A model generated the notes under the pieces. It worked only from the letters and a program-made list of their open reading frames with translations. It was not told the origin of the DNA and ran no database searches. Below, in pieces: positions 26,201 to 41,200 of a DNA stretch of 64,000 bases. Numbering within the stretch: the stretch's first letter is position 1; each line of letters opens with the position of its first letter. The stretch is from Apostichopus japonicus (Eukaryota > Echinodermata > Holothuroidea > Aspidochirotida > Stichopodidae): positions 20,732,917 through 20,796,916 of the forward strand of contig NC_092571.1 of assembly GCF_037975245.1 (NCBI RefSeq). Reading direction: 5' to 3'. A program made the translations under genes and the position numbers.

Positions 26201-29200
26201 CTAATGTGTGTATCCATCAAACATCAATGTGCATCTCAGACTGTGGTGATTCCTTTGCGGTGAACACGACTCTTGTGCAGGCTGTGTCCTACTCACCTTG
26301 AACATACAGGAGCACCTCAGATGATCTGGACCCAACGGCATTGGTAGCCGTACATTTGTAGAGACCAGAGTGGGACAGCTGAACTTGTGGAATGGTGAGT
26401 AAACCGCCCACTATCTCCACGGTGATGGGTAGCTCGCCATCTATCTTAGTCCAGATGATGACTGGTTCTGGGTCACCGTTGGCGCGGCACTCAAAGTTGA
26501 CAGACTCCCCGATTGCCACAAACTGGTAGCCGGCATTGACAGTGATAGCAACGTCGGGTGGAGCTGTTGGAAATCGTACGAGAAAGAACGAACCAGAGAA
26601 TTGTTGAAACCATTTTGTCATACATCGTCAATGAATATACTCACTGAAGATGCTCTGCAAGCAACTGGTGTACTTACCGTCCAATCGAGTTGTATACACC
26701 GTATATACAGCTTTCCTGAGTCACTGATGCCATGCTAATGGCTGTTAATGTTTACCGCCACCATGCATACAACTTGTGGACGTTCAAATTAACAGCTTTT
26801 TGTACCATTTCATTCACTTGTCATTTAGCCTTTGAAGAAGATCCTGCTAGGATCGAAATGTCAGGCCAACTTACTTTTACACATTCTCTTACACAGGCTC
26901 TTTAGGGAAGGCTCGCAAATTTAACCGGCGATGATCGAAGGCCCAGCCAGCAGCACACCACTGCTCATTATGCAGCCTGCATATCGCTCACGCTTGAGTG
27001 CACACACCCACGGTAACTCCGTGAAAGTAATGAGCATTGAGCTCCCAACACAGAAGCGCTGCTATTGTTTGTAAACAAAAGCGGTACTTGCCTTTTCCTG
27101 TTCTGTGGTTTTTACGTAACAATGGCACTCTGACCACAGTAGAAGGAGATTTATTGAAATCTTCCTGAACTATTTTCGTATCGAATGTTTCAAAATACTT
27201 TCAGACTTCTTTTCCTGTACAAAGTATTTTCATTCACTAACACTGATCCATCTCTCTTTTCTCTACTCGAACAGTAAGTTGGTACACCTTTCATATTTTA
27301 CGAAAGATCGAGCAAAATACTTTCGATAAATTCACGCGAAACTGGCATAACGTGCTAAGTGCAACAAATGTCATGTAAAAAAAGCTCTAGTACACCCATT
27401 TATGAATAAACCATACGACCACATCTGCTGTTAAGCGGGGGGAAAAGAAAGTATTTTCTAGAATTTCCACACAAAAAAGAAAAAAATAATTATCCTACCA
27501 TAGTTAAGAGTATAGTACATAGCCTAACCACTTCGTCGGTTACGGATCTCACGTAACAACAAAAACACAACTAATTGTATTTTGCGAAGTTGACGTTTTC
27601 TACAAGGACATGGAAAAAATATTGAACATAGAGAAATTACCAATTGTGTACGAACAGTAAGTTGGTACACCTTTCAAAATTTACGAAAGATCGAGCAAAA
27701 TACTTTCGAAAAATTCACCCGAAACTGGCATATCGTGCTAAATGCAAAAAATGTCATGTAAACAAGGCTCTAGTACACCCATTTATGAATAAACCATACG
27801 ACCACATCTGCTGTTAAGCGGGGGGAAAAGAAAGTATTTTCTAGAATTTCCACACAAAAAAGGAAAAATAATTATCCTACCATAGTTAAGAGTATAGTAC
27901 ATAGCCTAACCACTTCGTCGGTTACGGATCTCACGTAACAACAAAAACACAACTTATTGTATTTTGCGAAGTTGACGTTTTCTACAAGGACATGGAAAAA
28001 ATATTGAGCATTTAGTTAATCATGCCAAGTGGCCTAAAACATGGGATTGCAAGGTTTACTTTGATAAAGATGGCCATACTGTAGCTATTGGGGCCTTGAT
28101 ATCGTGCTATGTATGTATGGTATAGACTGTGCCTCGTGTATCATGGGGAACAGATTGTTTTGTTCATGCGGATGAGTCGGTTAGCTTGAGGTGTGTTTTA
28201 TATACATCCATGGTTTTACTTTGTTACGGGGATATAAATTTTCTTGAACGTCTAAGATAATATTTCGCATAACTTTACCGATTCTTTACTGACTGACCTA
28301 ATTAATTCTAGAGTGGAGTCAAAATAGTTTACTCCATGAAAAGTTTTTTGGAAACGTGCCAAAAATGTTAACAAACAGGTGTTAGACAGGGTTGTAAGAA
28401 AATCAACAGCACATATACAGTAGCCTACCGTGATATTTAAGTAGGGGTAAACACTGCAGTTAACTTGTAAACTGATGTACGTATAAAGCACGCTGTTTAT
28501 TGTTAGGCAGTCTAGAAACGGGGCTTTGCCGAACGTAGTTTGTTTCATAATATCGTCAGTTTTGTAAGTTAAACTTTTTAAAGATTGTAAGACAGGTTAA
28601 ATCTCTTTTCATTTTATCACATAATATAGCTACTCTAACTTGTCTCTAACAGCAGACTGTTATTTTTGCCTGGCTCTGATGAAATACTACTATCTCAAGT
28701 AACGTTGGCAAGTTGCCAAGAAATAAATGTCACGGAATGTGATACAAAAAGTCATATTACCCATTCATGAAGGCTTCAAACGCAAGTTTTCAAACATTGG
28801 TTCAGTGTATAGTACAATTACAACTAGTCATACCGTTGTAGTCTGGACCGAATTTATGCTTTATGCTAAACGATCTGAACAAACGTAATTTCTCAAACTA
28901 AATTAAAATTATATCATTCATGACTTCGTTACAACTAAAGCCAAGTAAGTCTACTATGAATAAGAATTATTCGGTTTCTTTATTAGCCATTCCATTTCGT
29001 AAAGCGCCATGCAATAACAATTTTTCTTGCACAAGTCGCGAACTGTTCAGGTTTTTTACAACCCGAAAGCAGCTGCGCAACGTGAAAGTAAGATCACGCA
29101 CATGTCTTAGCCTACTGTCTGACTGCATGACTCACGTGGAGGTGATTCTGCATACAGATACGTACGAGAGTTTTAATGGTTAGGCTATATATTTACTGTC

Positions 29201-32200
29201 ATTTCAATAAACTGTTTATAGTACGAATGAAAGAAAAGTCCCCACAGGTTTGAGAGATTGTCTAGAGCATTGATGATGTAGGTTTTTGTGTATTAAGGGA
29301 TTCAAGACCAAACGGAGTGTCTCCGTTAGTTCAATTGCAAAACACGAAATAAAAAATAGCGATGAAAGCGCCACGTAAAATTCATGTTTTGAGCACAAAC
29401 TGTCAGCAAAGTACACACAACTGTGTAGTAACTCAATGCAGTTACAGTAGCCTATATGTAGTAGCTTTATTGATAAACAATTCTCCAACATGCAGAGAAA
29501 ATTCTATAACCCTTTTGCGTACATCCTGGACCAAAGTGACCAGTTCATTGTCTGGTCTTCTTTTGTGCATAAGAGGCTTAATTTGTGGTCTCATAGTCAA
29601 GTGCATACAACTGTCCACTGACTCTTGGAAGGCAGGAAATGTGTGCGTTCAAGCATGACTCATTACCAGCTGGTTGCTGTGCTCATTACACTGGATAGCA
29701 ACGGTTGGACCTGCGATCATCGCCGGTTAAATTTGCGAGCCTTCCCTTAGTGGATAAGCAGTTTGTTAACAGTTTTATTTTACTTTTCATTTCATTCAGT
29801 GACGAATCCAGGATTTTTCACATCGAAATATCAGTAGATTTTTCAACTATGTACCTTGCTTTGAGCGAACTTATATTTGCAGCTTATTTTTAGTGCCTCA
29901 ATAAATTGAGAACATGGGATCTCCCTGGAAACTAGTCAGTCATGAAGCTGTGGAATATCGAGAAGGGTTGCTAGCCAATGTTTCAGATACTTTGTCATAT
30001 AACAAATATTTCTTCATTTAACTTCTCCAGATGGAGGAAGGATGAATTTAACCTATTTTGAGTTGAACATAATCAGTTCATGAAGGGCATGAAAACTAAA
30101 ACAATGAAAGCCCAGAGTTAATTAACTCAGACAATTAGCAGCCAGGAGTAAATATCGATAAAATGCAGACTAATTAGTTAAAACTGGGCCAGGGATGTGT
30201 ATAGACAAAAATAAAAACAGAGAAATGCAAAATTAGTTCTCATTTATACAAGTAAACAAAATAAACACAAATAAACAGTAAAGAAAATTACTTCAATGTA
30301 GATTCATGAAAGACATTATTTCTTTACCTTGCAAAGCTAACCGCGCAGATATCTTCTTTGAACCAGCTCTGTTTGTGGCAGTGCATACATAAACACCATC
30401 ATCTCCTGGTTGAAGATTACTCAAACTAATCAGGAAAAATAAAAAATTTGTAATCAGTGAAATATCATTAATTAAGAAGATACTTAAGTTCACAAAGACA
30501 TTAAACAGATCTCCTTACATTGATGCTATAAGCAATTATTATTATCATTATTTTTTTTAGAGGGGGGGGGGGGTTAACTCAGCATATTTACATTAGGAAT
30601 CATGAAAAACACCTTATTATTTGTACTTAAAGGAGATATTTCTAAATTTACTAAATTAATAGTAATCAGCAGCAGAGCAAAAGTGGTTTACATTATTCTT
30701 TTTTAACATTGGTTTTCATTAAAAAAAAAAAAAGTCTCAACAAGATTGGTAATATTTGAAAATGGATAGCACGCCCACTTAAACGGAAGAGGTTTACACG
30801 AATGGAGAGACGCAGAGAAAAGGTACAAGACTGGAAAATATATCAGTTGATAAGTGAATAATGATAGTGTGGACTTACGTGAGTATTCCGTTTTGCATGC
30901 TATGAGAGATGGGTAGAGAGCCCCCTTCTTTACTCCATATGACCTGTGGGGGTGGGGAACCGGTGGCCTGACAGTGGAACTCTACAGAGGCACCGACTGC
31001 CCTCGTGTCTGAACTGGGTGTGATGGTGACTTGTGGTGACACTGCAGAAATAAAAAACAATTCAGTTGAATGATCAAAGTATTGAGAGCAAAATACAACT
31101 TCCATTCCTTGTCTTAACTCTTTTGAGTTACACGGAGGTTCCTATTTCTGTTTAAGCTGTAGGATCCAAATTACGTCAGGCAGACAATAGGCATGACTGC
31201 AGAGATACTCCCTATCACTCAATATTGATGCATCCTAGCTGAGCAGGATTTTGCAGCTGCTGCAGCTTTTTCTTTATTGACATGTTGCCTTGTTTAACAG
31301 CAACAGGATATCCAACTGCTCATCATGCCTTGTGACAGGAAACCTATTGCACAGAAATATGAGCCTGGGGTAAAAAAAACAATCTCAGAATTTTGCAAAA
31401 ATTGAGGTATAGGCTCCAGTTTGCATATGCTACAGTGTATTAGGATAATAGTTTTTGTCACCAAGGTAGAAAATAAATCACGGATATTCCGCCAATTCGC
31501 GGAAAAAGCTCATGCCTGAATATTACTCTTATTGGGTGACATCTTCTGTGAATGTTTTGTAGGTCTTGGCTCGTTGAACATTTAAAGCATTCTGCAGAGA
31601 GCAAGTTTTTTACCTTGCACTGTGATTGATGCGAATGCCTCGGATCTGCCAGCTTCATTCTGGGAGAGACATCTGTATTCTCCTGCATCTGCAGCCGTTA
31701 CCTTGGTGATCTCCAGCATGCCATCTACATCATGGGCGTGAGGAGAGAGTTGTCCTCCGACCTGAGGGAATGGGTGGGTCAAAGTTTAAAGTATTTGTTG
31801 TCTATTTCATTCAAAAGTAAACGATATTTATATACTTCTAACATGTAACATAAAGAAAATGATGATGTACCGGCAAACTGCAATATATGATAATACTAGA
31901 GAACAGTAAGATATGACAGTAATAGATAACTCTATAATGTATATACATATATGATAAGACTAGCAAACTAACACAGTACTGTACTATAGAAAACTGTATA
32001 ACGTAAGATAATACTAGAAAACTAACATTGCACAATACTATAGAAGACTGTATTGTACATGCAGTGAACACATCTAGCATTAACTAAATTAATTCAAATG
32101 AGTGGAAAGCTTACATAATGATTGAAAACAGCTTCCTTACCTTGGACCATTCGTAAAAGATTGGATCGGTTCCGTCGGCCATGCACGATATCCGGAAGAA

Positions 32201-35200
32201 TGATCCGGCTGTGACCGTCTGACTAACTGGCATCACCGTGGCGATTGGTGGTGCTGTTGAATATTATCATAAAGAAAAAAAATGTTGACCTCAGCTGATC
32301 ATAGTTACCAAGATTGGTTGGGAAGAGGGAGGAATAGGATTGGGAGTAGGAATAGGGGTGGGGGGTATGGGTAGGGCCTAGACTACAGGAAGGAGAGGGT
32401 CGAAGTAAACAAATTCCTTACACAAGATATAAAGAGTGACTAATTCTTGCATGAATCCAAACTCGTTGCCAACCACACAGTAGTACTGTCCGCTGTCTTC
32501 TGATCTGGTAGCTGGGAAGGTGAGAACGCCACCTGAGACCGACACGACACCGGGCATCGGCTTTCCTACTCGTCGCCATGTGACACTGTAAGTTCCTACC
32601 GGGGATCCTGGTGATAAAACACAAACAAACGAAAATGTTCATTGGTATATGTATGCCTTGTTTAGAATAATCATGTTTCTAACAATCTTGTTTTCTGACG
32701 TTTTTGTATTCTTCATTAAAGGGAGAGTCTAATTGCAGTCAATATTAGAGAAAAATATTCCACAACGATGCAAAATTTGAACACCATATTATTCCCAGTA
32801 ACACATGCACATGTCCATTAGAATAGATACATATACTTGAAGTGAAACCGACAAAATATGTACGTAAACTTATAAAGATGATACCAAACAGATCATGGAT
32901 GATATTAAGTTAACTTACCTGGAGATGAACAAGTGAAAACCGCCCTGCCTCCTTCAATGATTGTCAACTCCATAACGTCAATCGCAATCTCTGGTGGTCC
33001 GACCGGGGCAACTTTTTCGGCAACTGTGATTAGGAGTACGAAAGTGATCAAATGAGAGAGGCAAACTAGTCAAAATATAAAGTGCTCACAGGGCTGCAGC
33101 TTAATACAGTCAGGCTGCATAGGACATATCTTTTGTTTCCACATTTCACATTATTGACGCTGCTAGACTGCCGAGATAACCTCTATTGTTTTATATTGAT
33201 TCAGCCTTGCCAACTGGGCTGCAGCTTAATACAGTCAGGCTGCATAGGACATATCTTTTGTTTCCACATTTCACATTATTGACACTGCTAGACTGCCGAG
33301 ATAACCTCTATTGTTTGATATTGATTCAGCCTTGCCAGCTGGGCTGCAGCTTAATGCAGCCAGGCTGGTAGGACATAATCTTTTGTTTCCCCATTTCACA
33401 TTATTGACACTGCTAGACTGCCGAGATAACCTCAATTGTTTGATATTGATCCAGCCTTGCCAACTGGGCTGCAGCTTAATGCAGCCAGGCTGCATAGGAC
33501 ATAATCTTTTGTTTCCACATTTCACATTATTGACACTGCTAGACTGACGAGATAACCTCTATTGTTTGATATTGATTCAGCCTTGCCAACTGGGCTGCAG
33601 CTCAATGCAGCCAGGCTGGTAGGACATAATCTTTTGTTTCCCCATTTCACATTATTGACACTGCCAAGATAATCTGTTGTTTGATATTGGTTCAGGGGAT
33701 TTTGTAGCTGTTGCAGGTTTGCTTTTTTTTACACTGGACATGAAATAAGTTTAGTGATGCCCCTAGCATATGGCACCTGTAGATTGTTCATATTTCTTGG
33801 GCTGGTATTCTATTATGTGCATATTGGCACATATGTTTTATGTGTATACATTTAATTCAGTGAGCACATAGGTGTATATATGTATATACACACATAATAT
33901 AAATACATGTCACATATATATTGCTCTGATTGAAGTGTGGTCAATTTATCGTTGTATTTTTTATGTTAACAATCCACCAAACTATTCCAAGCATTCTGTA
34001 AACTAAAGAGATATTTTCAGTAACACATTACAGACCAAAATATGGTGCATTATATTGCTAAACCACTATTGCTATAATAACTGGCATATCTTCCATTGTA
34101 GCATATGCTCAGTCTGTAGAAAAAGTTTCCAAAATAATCTCAAAACTTGCCGCCTTATAAATAGTCATGGAAGCTTATATTAAACTGAGTTTTTCATTGT
34201 TGTTTTTCATTGCTGTTCTCAAGGATGTTTTCTAAGTTGTTTTTCAGTGTTGAATTTCATTGTTGTTTTCTATGTTGTTTTTCATTGTTGTTTTTTATTG
34301 TTGTTCTCAAGGATGTTTTCTAAGTTGTTTTCAGTGTTGAATTTCATTGTTGTTTTCTATGTTGTTTTTCATTGTTGTTTTTTATTGTTGTTCTCAAGGA
34401 TGTTTTCTAAGTTGTTTTCAGTGTTGAATTTCATTGTTGTTTTCTATGTTGTTTTCATTGTTGTTTTCTATGTTGTTACTTTTAAATTATTTTCTGTTTT
34501 TGTTTACTCAGTCACTTGCTTTGATTTAACATTCATTGTTTTTGTTTATTGTCCATCATATGTATTTCTGTTATTCAAGACAATAGATTTATTGCCAATC
34601 TGCTCAGAATCCTGTTATTTGGGACATTGGATTTATCCAAAACAGTTCCTTATTCTATGATTGTCCTTGAGTAACTTCCCATTTCAAGACAATTGATTTA
34701 TTGTTACTTCGATCAGAAACCTACTATTTAATACAATGGCTTTATTGCCACTCTGCTCAGAAACCTGCTATTCAAGACAATAGATTTATTGTCACTCTCC
34801 TCAGCAGAAACCTACTATTTAAGGACAATTACTATTTCAGTTCTTATCCACGAGATACTTACCATTCAAGACCATGGATTTCTCCACAAATCCTGCAGCG
34901 TTCTCTGCCCTACACACATAAGTACCAGAATCTTCGACCCGAAGCTTTGGTAGGTAATAAACGGCTCTACCTTCTTCAAAGTCGTATGAGTCCATCAGTG
35001 TCAATCCGACCCGGTCGTCTCTCTTCATCCAATGGACGCTAGGGACCGGGTCACCTGTGCCGTAACATTCTAAAATGGCCGGCTCCCCGACTTCGTATTC
35101 TGCTGGGTTAGTCTCTGGTGAAATGGTGATCTGTGGAAGACCTGATAAAAAAAAAACCAAGAATGTGATGGTGAATAATTGTATTATCACCAAGGTGCCA

Positions 35201-38200
35201 GTTGTGACAATTGAGCACCGTATTCTGTTTAAAACCTTTCTGTTGACCAAAAATTATTTCCGAGTGCTTGAGGTTATGTCATAACAATGAATCAAACACG
35301 AAGGGTCTTATTTCCGAGTGCTTGAGGTTATGTCATGATTAAAACCTGAAGCATCTTATTTCCGAGTGCTTGAGATTATATCATAATGAATCAAACCTGA
35401 AGCGTCGTATTTCCGAGTGCTTGACATTATGTCATAAGAATTAATCAAACCCGAAGTGTCTTATTTTCGAGTGCTGGAGATTATATCATCATAATGAATT
35501 AAACCTAAAGCGTCTGAAATAGTTATCAGAGAAATTATGAAAAAATATATAAATACTCTTTCATAAGTATTCCAAGATCAAGCCTGGGGACGAAGAGCCC
35601 AACCAGTTTGATCCACTCTCAACTGCAGTCCAGTTACATCGAGACTGTAAACGTGTCATTTTGATGATGTTAGGTTAATATATCACACTAACATACAAGC
35701 ACACACACCTACTACGTACTCACCTAATACCAACAGTGTGATGGATATTTGAACGGATCCAGCTCGATTTGTGGCCGTGCAGAGGTAGACTCCCTGCTCA
35801 TCTGATGTTATTTGAATTATCCTCAGAACTCCATTCTCCACCTTATGAAAGAATAGAAGAAGAGGAAACGAATATGAAAACAGAGAGTTATTGTGTAATA
35901 TTGAATGGTAACAACAACAAAAATTAAAAAAATCTCACAATTGAATCAGTTCTACAAAGACTTTCAAGTCTAAATAAATCAAAATTTCACATTCTTGTGA
36001 AAATAAACAATTTTCATACTCTGGTTTTTGGATGAGTGATCAATTATTTTTGCCTTCCAGGGCTCTACTATCTTCTGTGTTGGATTTACCTCACTCAATT
36101 TCGTTTGGCCACCTACCGACTCTGCCTTCTGTTTAGTCCCCCCTCCCCCTCCCCTCCCCTCCAGCTCTCGCTTCTGTAACCAACTAACCACTTCCTGCTC
36201 CATCCTCCCCCCACCACACCCCCCCCCCCCCCCGCAGCTGCCATAACTTCATCAGCCCACCTGTTTGCTTCACCATTACAGTCTAACTTTCTCAAACATA
36301 CCAGGGTATTTCCTGTGAATGGTTCTCCACCAGCCCTAGTCCAAACAATTTCGGGAGCCGGATAACCTGCTGTTGCACGACATTGGACCTGTACGTTAGT
36401 GCCACTGGTGACAGCCTGGTTGGGTATCGGAAACACCTCGGCATTAGGAGGCTCACGACCTATAGGCAAAAGAGTTTGCATAATGAATGACCATGAACCA
36501 TTGTGATGCTAGACACTCAAGTGAATCCACCTTTCACTGAAGATGGAATCTGTGTAACTATGGATGAACAAAATGCTTACACTAAGAAATAAGTCATTAA
36601 ACCCAATCTAGTGTGACTATGGATAAACAAAATGCTACATCAAGAAATCAGTCATTTTAAACATGAACTAGTGTGACTATGGATGAACAAAATTCTACAT
36701 CAATGTATAATTAAACCCAATCTAATGTGACTATGGATGAATTATTTTGGCGAAGGTCTTCGAAAGTAACATTAGTAAGTTGTGCTAATCTTTGTCCCAT
36801 TCCAGCCCTTGTTGCTGTCCACTTAACATCCACGAGTGAACAACCAGAGTGATCCCAAGATGTTGATCAACACAGAAACTTAGAAGAAGGTAAACTTAAA
36901 TTTCACAGTTTGGAGCACAAAGAATCCAATTCTCTGCTGACACTGCCAATGGTAAGACAATATACTTTGATTATGTGTTTTCAGTTTAGTCCATCTGTAG
37001 GGGGGATGGTGGGTTGGAAGGGGGGGAGGGTAGGGAGAGGCCATATACCAAGACACAACCCATGTATACCCTTCACCTTTGGCTACACATCTCCCTGCAT
37101 TTGATAATTTTACATAGAATAACTTCTGATGTTGGTGTAACCTGTCACAGATATAAGGTGCCGAAGATATAAGGTATTTTGTTAGTAGTAGCAATGATTA
37201 GAACACTTAAAGGAGATAAATATATATATAATATATATATATAGAGAGAGAGAGAGAGAAATCCAAACCGTTTATATCTGTTGGTCACCAATGATTGACC
37301 CAGTATAAAAATAGTGTAACATTAAACCTAATTTTATCAGTAACAGCTTACAACCATAACTGTGACAAACTCCCCCAATGAAATAAAGCAGGGAGAGTAT
37401 ACACCTTTGTAACCTTAAACAAGGGGAGAAAGCAAACCTCCATGAGCAATTCTTAAAAAAAAAAAAAAATACCAACAAATACCCTCGTTTATTAATTAAA
37501 TGCCTTCCTTCGATATACAACAGAATGAGTAAAGGGGAGGGGGGGGGGGTAATCATTCATTTTTCTGTGTATTCACCAATACATTCTCGATATAGTACAA
37601 GTCCATTAATACATACACCAGATGGTTATACTGGCACCAACACCACCAAGGATTCCCTTTAAAAAGTTACATTATTGTAGTGTTTTTTATGTTTTCTCCT
37701 GTTTTATAATCCTTTTTTATTGGTTTGTTTTGGAAAAAATTTTACCAGATGAAATTTTTGAGGCATTCCTTCTAAATCTGGTCAAGAAATGAGCTTTGGA
37801 AGAAGTGAAAGAAAGATGAAAATATTAATGAAAATATTAATGAAAATATAAGAAAATAAGGAAGTGAATTAAGTTTTGCCAAATAATAGAGGAACAAACT
37901 AGATTACATTCCTCTGATACAAATAAGAACGAACTTAATTCTGGAGTAAGGTAGAGGTAAGTGGGCCTGACGTTTCCAAGCTAGCAGGAACTTCTTCAGA
38001 AGATCCAGGCCTACTTACTTTTACCCATTCTCTTAAACAGCCTCTTTAGTGGATACGCAGTTTGCTAACAGTTTTTGTTTTATTTTGAAGAAAGGTAGAG
38101 CAAAGCAAAACTAAACAGTTAATGAAATTGCAGAAGGAAAGAATTTGTCCAGACCCAAATCTGGGAAAGTTTCTAAGAAATGAAGCTAAGCAACTCCAGA

Positions 38201-41200
38201 GGTCAAAGATACAGAAAATTTTAGATAAAAAGACAGTTAAACTTCAAATCCTTCACCAAAGAAAAGCCTTTTTTGTTGTTATGCTATTCTTGAATGGTGA
38301 TTGAAAGCAGAGTGTATAAAAATCTATCAGAGTGGGGGGGGGGGGGGGGTGAAGCCCCAATTTTTTGAGGAAGTCCAATTTTGAGGTGATTTTTGTAACA
38401 TGCATGATGGCCGGGGAACAAAGGCTATGATCCTTGTTCAATCCCTCAACACTACATACGAATGAGAAAATATAAATCATGATTAGTAGATTGGAAATTG
38501 GTGGCAAAAATTTAAAAAAAAAGACTTATTCTGAACTAGTGATTCAATATAACGATGAAACTGTGTTTCTTCTACTAATGCTTAGTGGCTGAGAGAGAGG
38601 AGCTTGAAGTTTCCTTTACAGGTTAAAAAATGATAACTAAAATAATATTACAAAGAAAAAAATGAGGAGGACTAGGGTCTATACCATGTGTATGGATGTC
38701 TCAGTGACTAAACAAAATGAATGTTTGAAGGAATTATCTTTACAAGCCAAGCAGGGACTATTTTGTGCAAAACTCGGCATTAAAGATTACATCCTTCTCA
38801 GCCTGGCTGCAGGAATGCTGCAGCCCCTTCAGCATGTCAACTATTGACATGGAACCTAAATGATGTTCATGAAACACCAAGCTGCTTGGAATTTGTTCTA
38901 CTTTACAGGGTAAACAATGAACACTGAAAAGAGGACGAGGGTGAGGGGGGGGGGGGGAGTGCGGATATCATGTGTATGGATGTCACAGTGAATGAACAAA
39001 ATGAAAATTTGAAGGGTAGTTTTGTCTTTTTTTGTCTTTTTTTTGTGAAACAAAACAATAAAAATAAGTCGAAAAGTAGACAACATGACGGAGTGGGTTT
39101 TTAATGGAAACTAGTAAATTATTCAGTCTCTGAGATCTACAAAAACAAAACAGTGACATAAAGGAAACACAAGATATCAAGGACAGAGTTATTTGGTTTG
39201 TTTCTGGAAGACAATTTGACTTGGATAAAACTTGTCAGAATCTTTTTCAAGCTGTTTCAAGTTTGTATTGATTTTGATTACCATTTAATATGAGAATCCC
39301 CATTAAAATCAGCTCCTCTAGATCGAATAATCGCGAGAAACTTCGAAAATATTTTCATATTAAAAATGCACTGGCAACAAATCTAAAAACAAAAATGAAA
39401 ACAGGGACTGCTCAAGAATCGAAGTGCATTTTGCATCACATATCCAGGAGAGGGTCTACTTTGATTCAATTGCCTTCGAAAGCTGAGTAATAATCAGTCA
39501 ATTGGCTTAATTATCACAAACGGGTGACCAATGGTGTCGAGAGCCAGCCCCCAGGGCTAATCATGTCACTATTTGAAGTATATTATGAATTGAGCTTACA
39601 TTATCCTTTACTGGATATTTCCCCGGGCCCCAGGCTATAGTCCCCATGACTCCCCTCCCCCTGACCCCCCCAACCCTCTTCAAGCCTGTTGGTGATCACC
39701 CAAACCCAAACAAATTGCTTTCAATCATCGAGTGTTGTTTACTTCTACAAGATGGCAACAGAATATTGAAAGAAAACACAATATCATGGACAGTGGTTTG
39801 TTCCAGAATGAGTCTAAAATTTTGTAGGAAAAAGAAAGTTGATAATACCTTCATTAGCTGGTAAGAATACTTCAAAAGGGGAACGGAAACGAAATAAAAA
39901 ATATGTAAAGAACTCCAACAGGAACCGACTTATAGTTAAGACCGAAAAACGTTTCAAATTTTAACAAACAAAAATGATTTCAAAAGATGGGTGTAGGGAC
40001 TACGGATCACACAGAAAAAATAATTTGTTGGATTTGTATCAAACCATTGAGTTGTCGATTAACCTCTCTCGTTGGTGTAGCAACTGGTCACATGTGGGGA
40101 CTGTCACGCCAATGTACTTTCACACAAACATGACAGATAAGTATTAAACAGAATAGCAATATTGAAAAATATAATGGATAATTTTCAAACCACTTCTTTT
40201 CTAGTGGAAATTCCACTTCCATAGTTCGTCAAGAATCTATAATGACCTGCCTGGCAAATTGGTTAGTTATATCTTTAGAATGAAAACCATTTTTGCGTTT
40301 AGCTTCCCAAGAGCAACACAAATATCGTACAAAACAATTTTTTCACCTCAAATGCAGTGGCATGTTTAAAATGCGACGAAGAAATGTTAAAACTGTATTG
40401 AATGTAATACACCCACTGTACCTTGTCAATGATTGCGCCAAAGAATTGGGCGCAAAAACCTTATGTGAAACAATGAAGCACAGAATGACAAACTAAGAGT
40501 GGCTGCTCTGTTAGAAAGGCATTTTTATCACATTTTGGTGGCAATATAAAAATTTGAAATACAAAGAGAGTATTAAATTTCTACTTCAAAGATTTACTGT
40601 TTGTGATTAATGTGATTATTCTCTCCTGTTTGATATTTTCTTTCCTCGACAAGAAAACCAAGACCATGACGTAGAGTGTGACTTACGTTCTACGTCCACA
40701 ATGACACTAACAGCTCCTCTGCCAAATATATTTTCCGCTGTACATGTGTATACATCTCTGTCCTCCAGTCTTATGTCAACGATTCGAAGAACTCCGTTCC
40801 TCTCCTGATAAAAGTGAAAAATAAATTAAAACATAACAATTTTATTGTTATAAATTGGCCAATTATTACAACCCAAAGACCTTTTGAAGATATCTTCTTT
40901 TGTTTTTCTCTCTTGCAAAACAGTTAATGTATACAATAGCCATTTTGATGAAACAATGGCATTGCTGAAAGTGGAGATTAATCAATGTCACACAAAGGAT
41001 GAAAAATACTTCTTGCCCAAAGGGATGGTTTTTGTAGGGCACAGAAAGGTGTATACAATTTGTTAATACCACAATAAGTTTGGGTAGGATAGTATGGTTG
41101 GGTGGGTGAGATATTTCAGAACTGAACAGGGGGGCACAGAGGTCCTTCAGGAGGCACTTCTCATAGTCAATACAGACATTATCTAGTGTTCTCTAAACAA

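Noticed and set aside
26827-26880. Hammerhead ribozyme-like core (ctgaagaag, a hairpin, then gaaac) in the dispersed repeat, also at 37965-38000 on the - strand
   Set aside because: The first copy has tttgaagaa and gaaat in place of conserved core bases, an extra A precedes stem II, and stems I and III are not evident. A covariance-model search would decide.
28252-29658. Small open frames inside the Harbinger-like element as transposase
   Set aside because: No DDE-like or Myb-like motif seen; frames on both strands overlap and look random.
33082-33547. Several overlapping open frames on both strands
   Set aside because: They repeat with the 125-bp tandem unit and lie in an intron; no protein family resemblance.
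34247-34660. 137-codon open frame rich in Phe, Val and Leu
   Set aside because: Translation of a T-rich tandem repeat, low complexity, in an intron.
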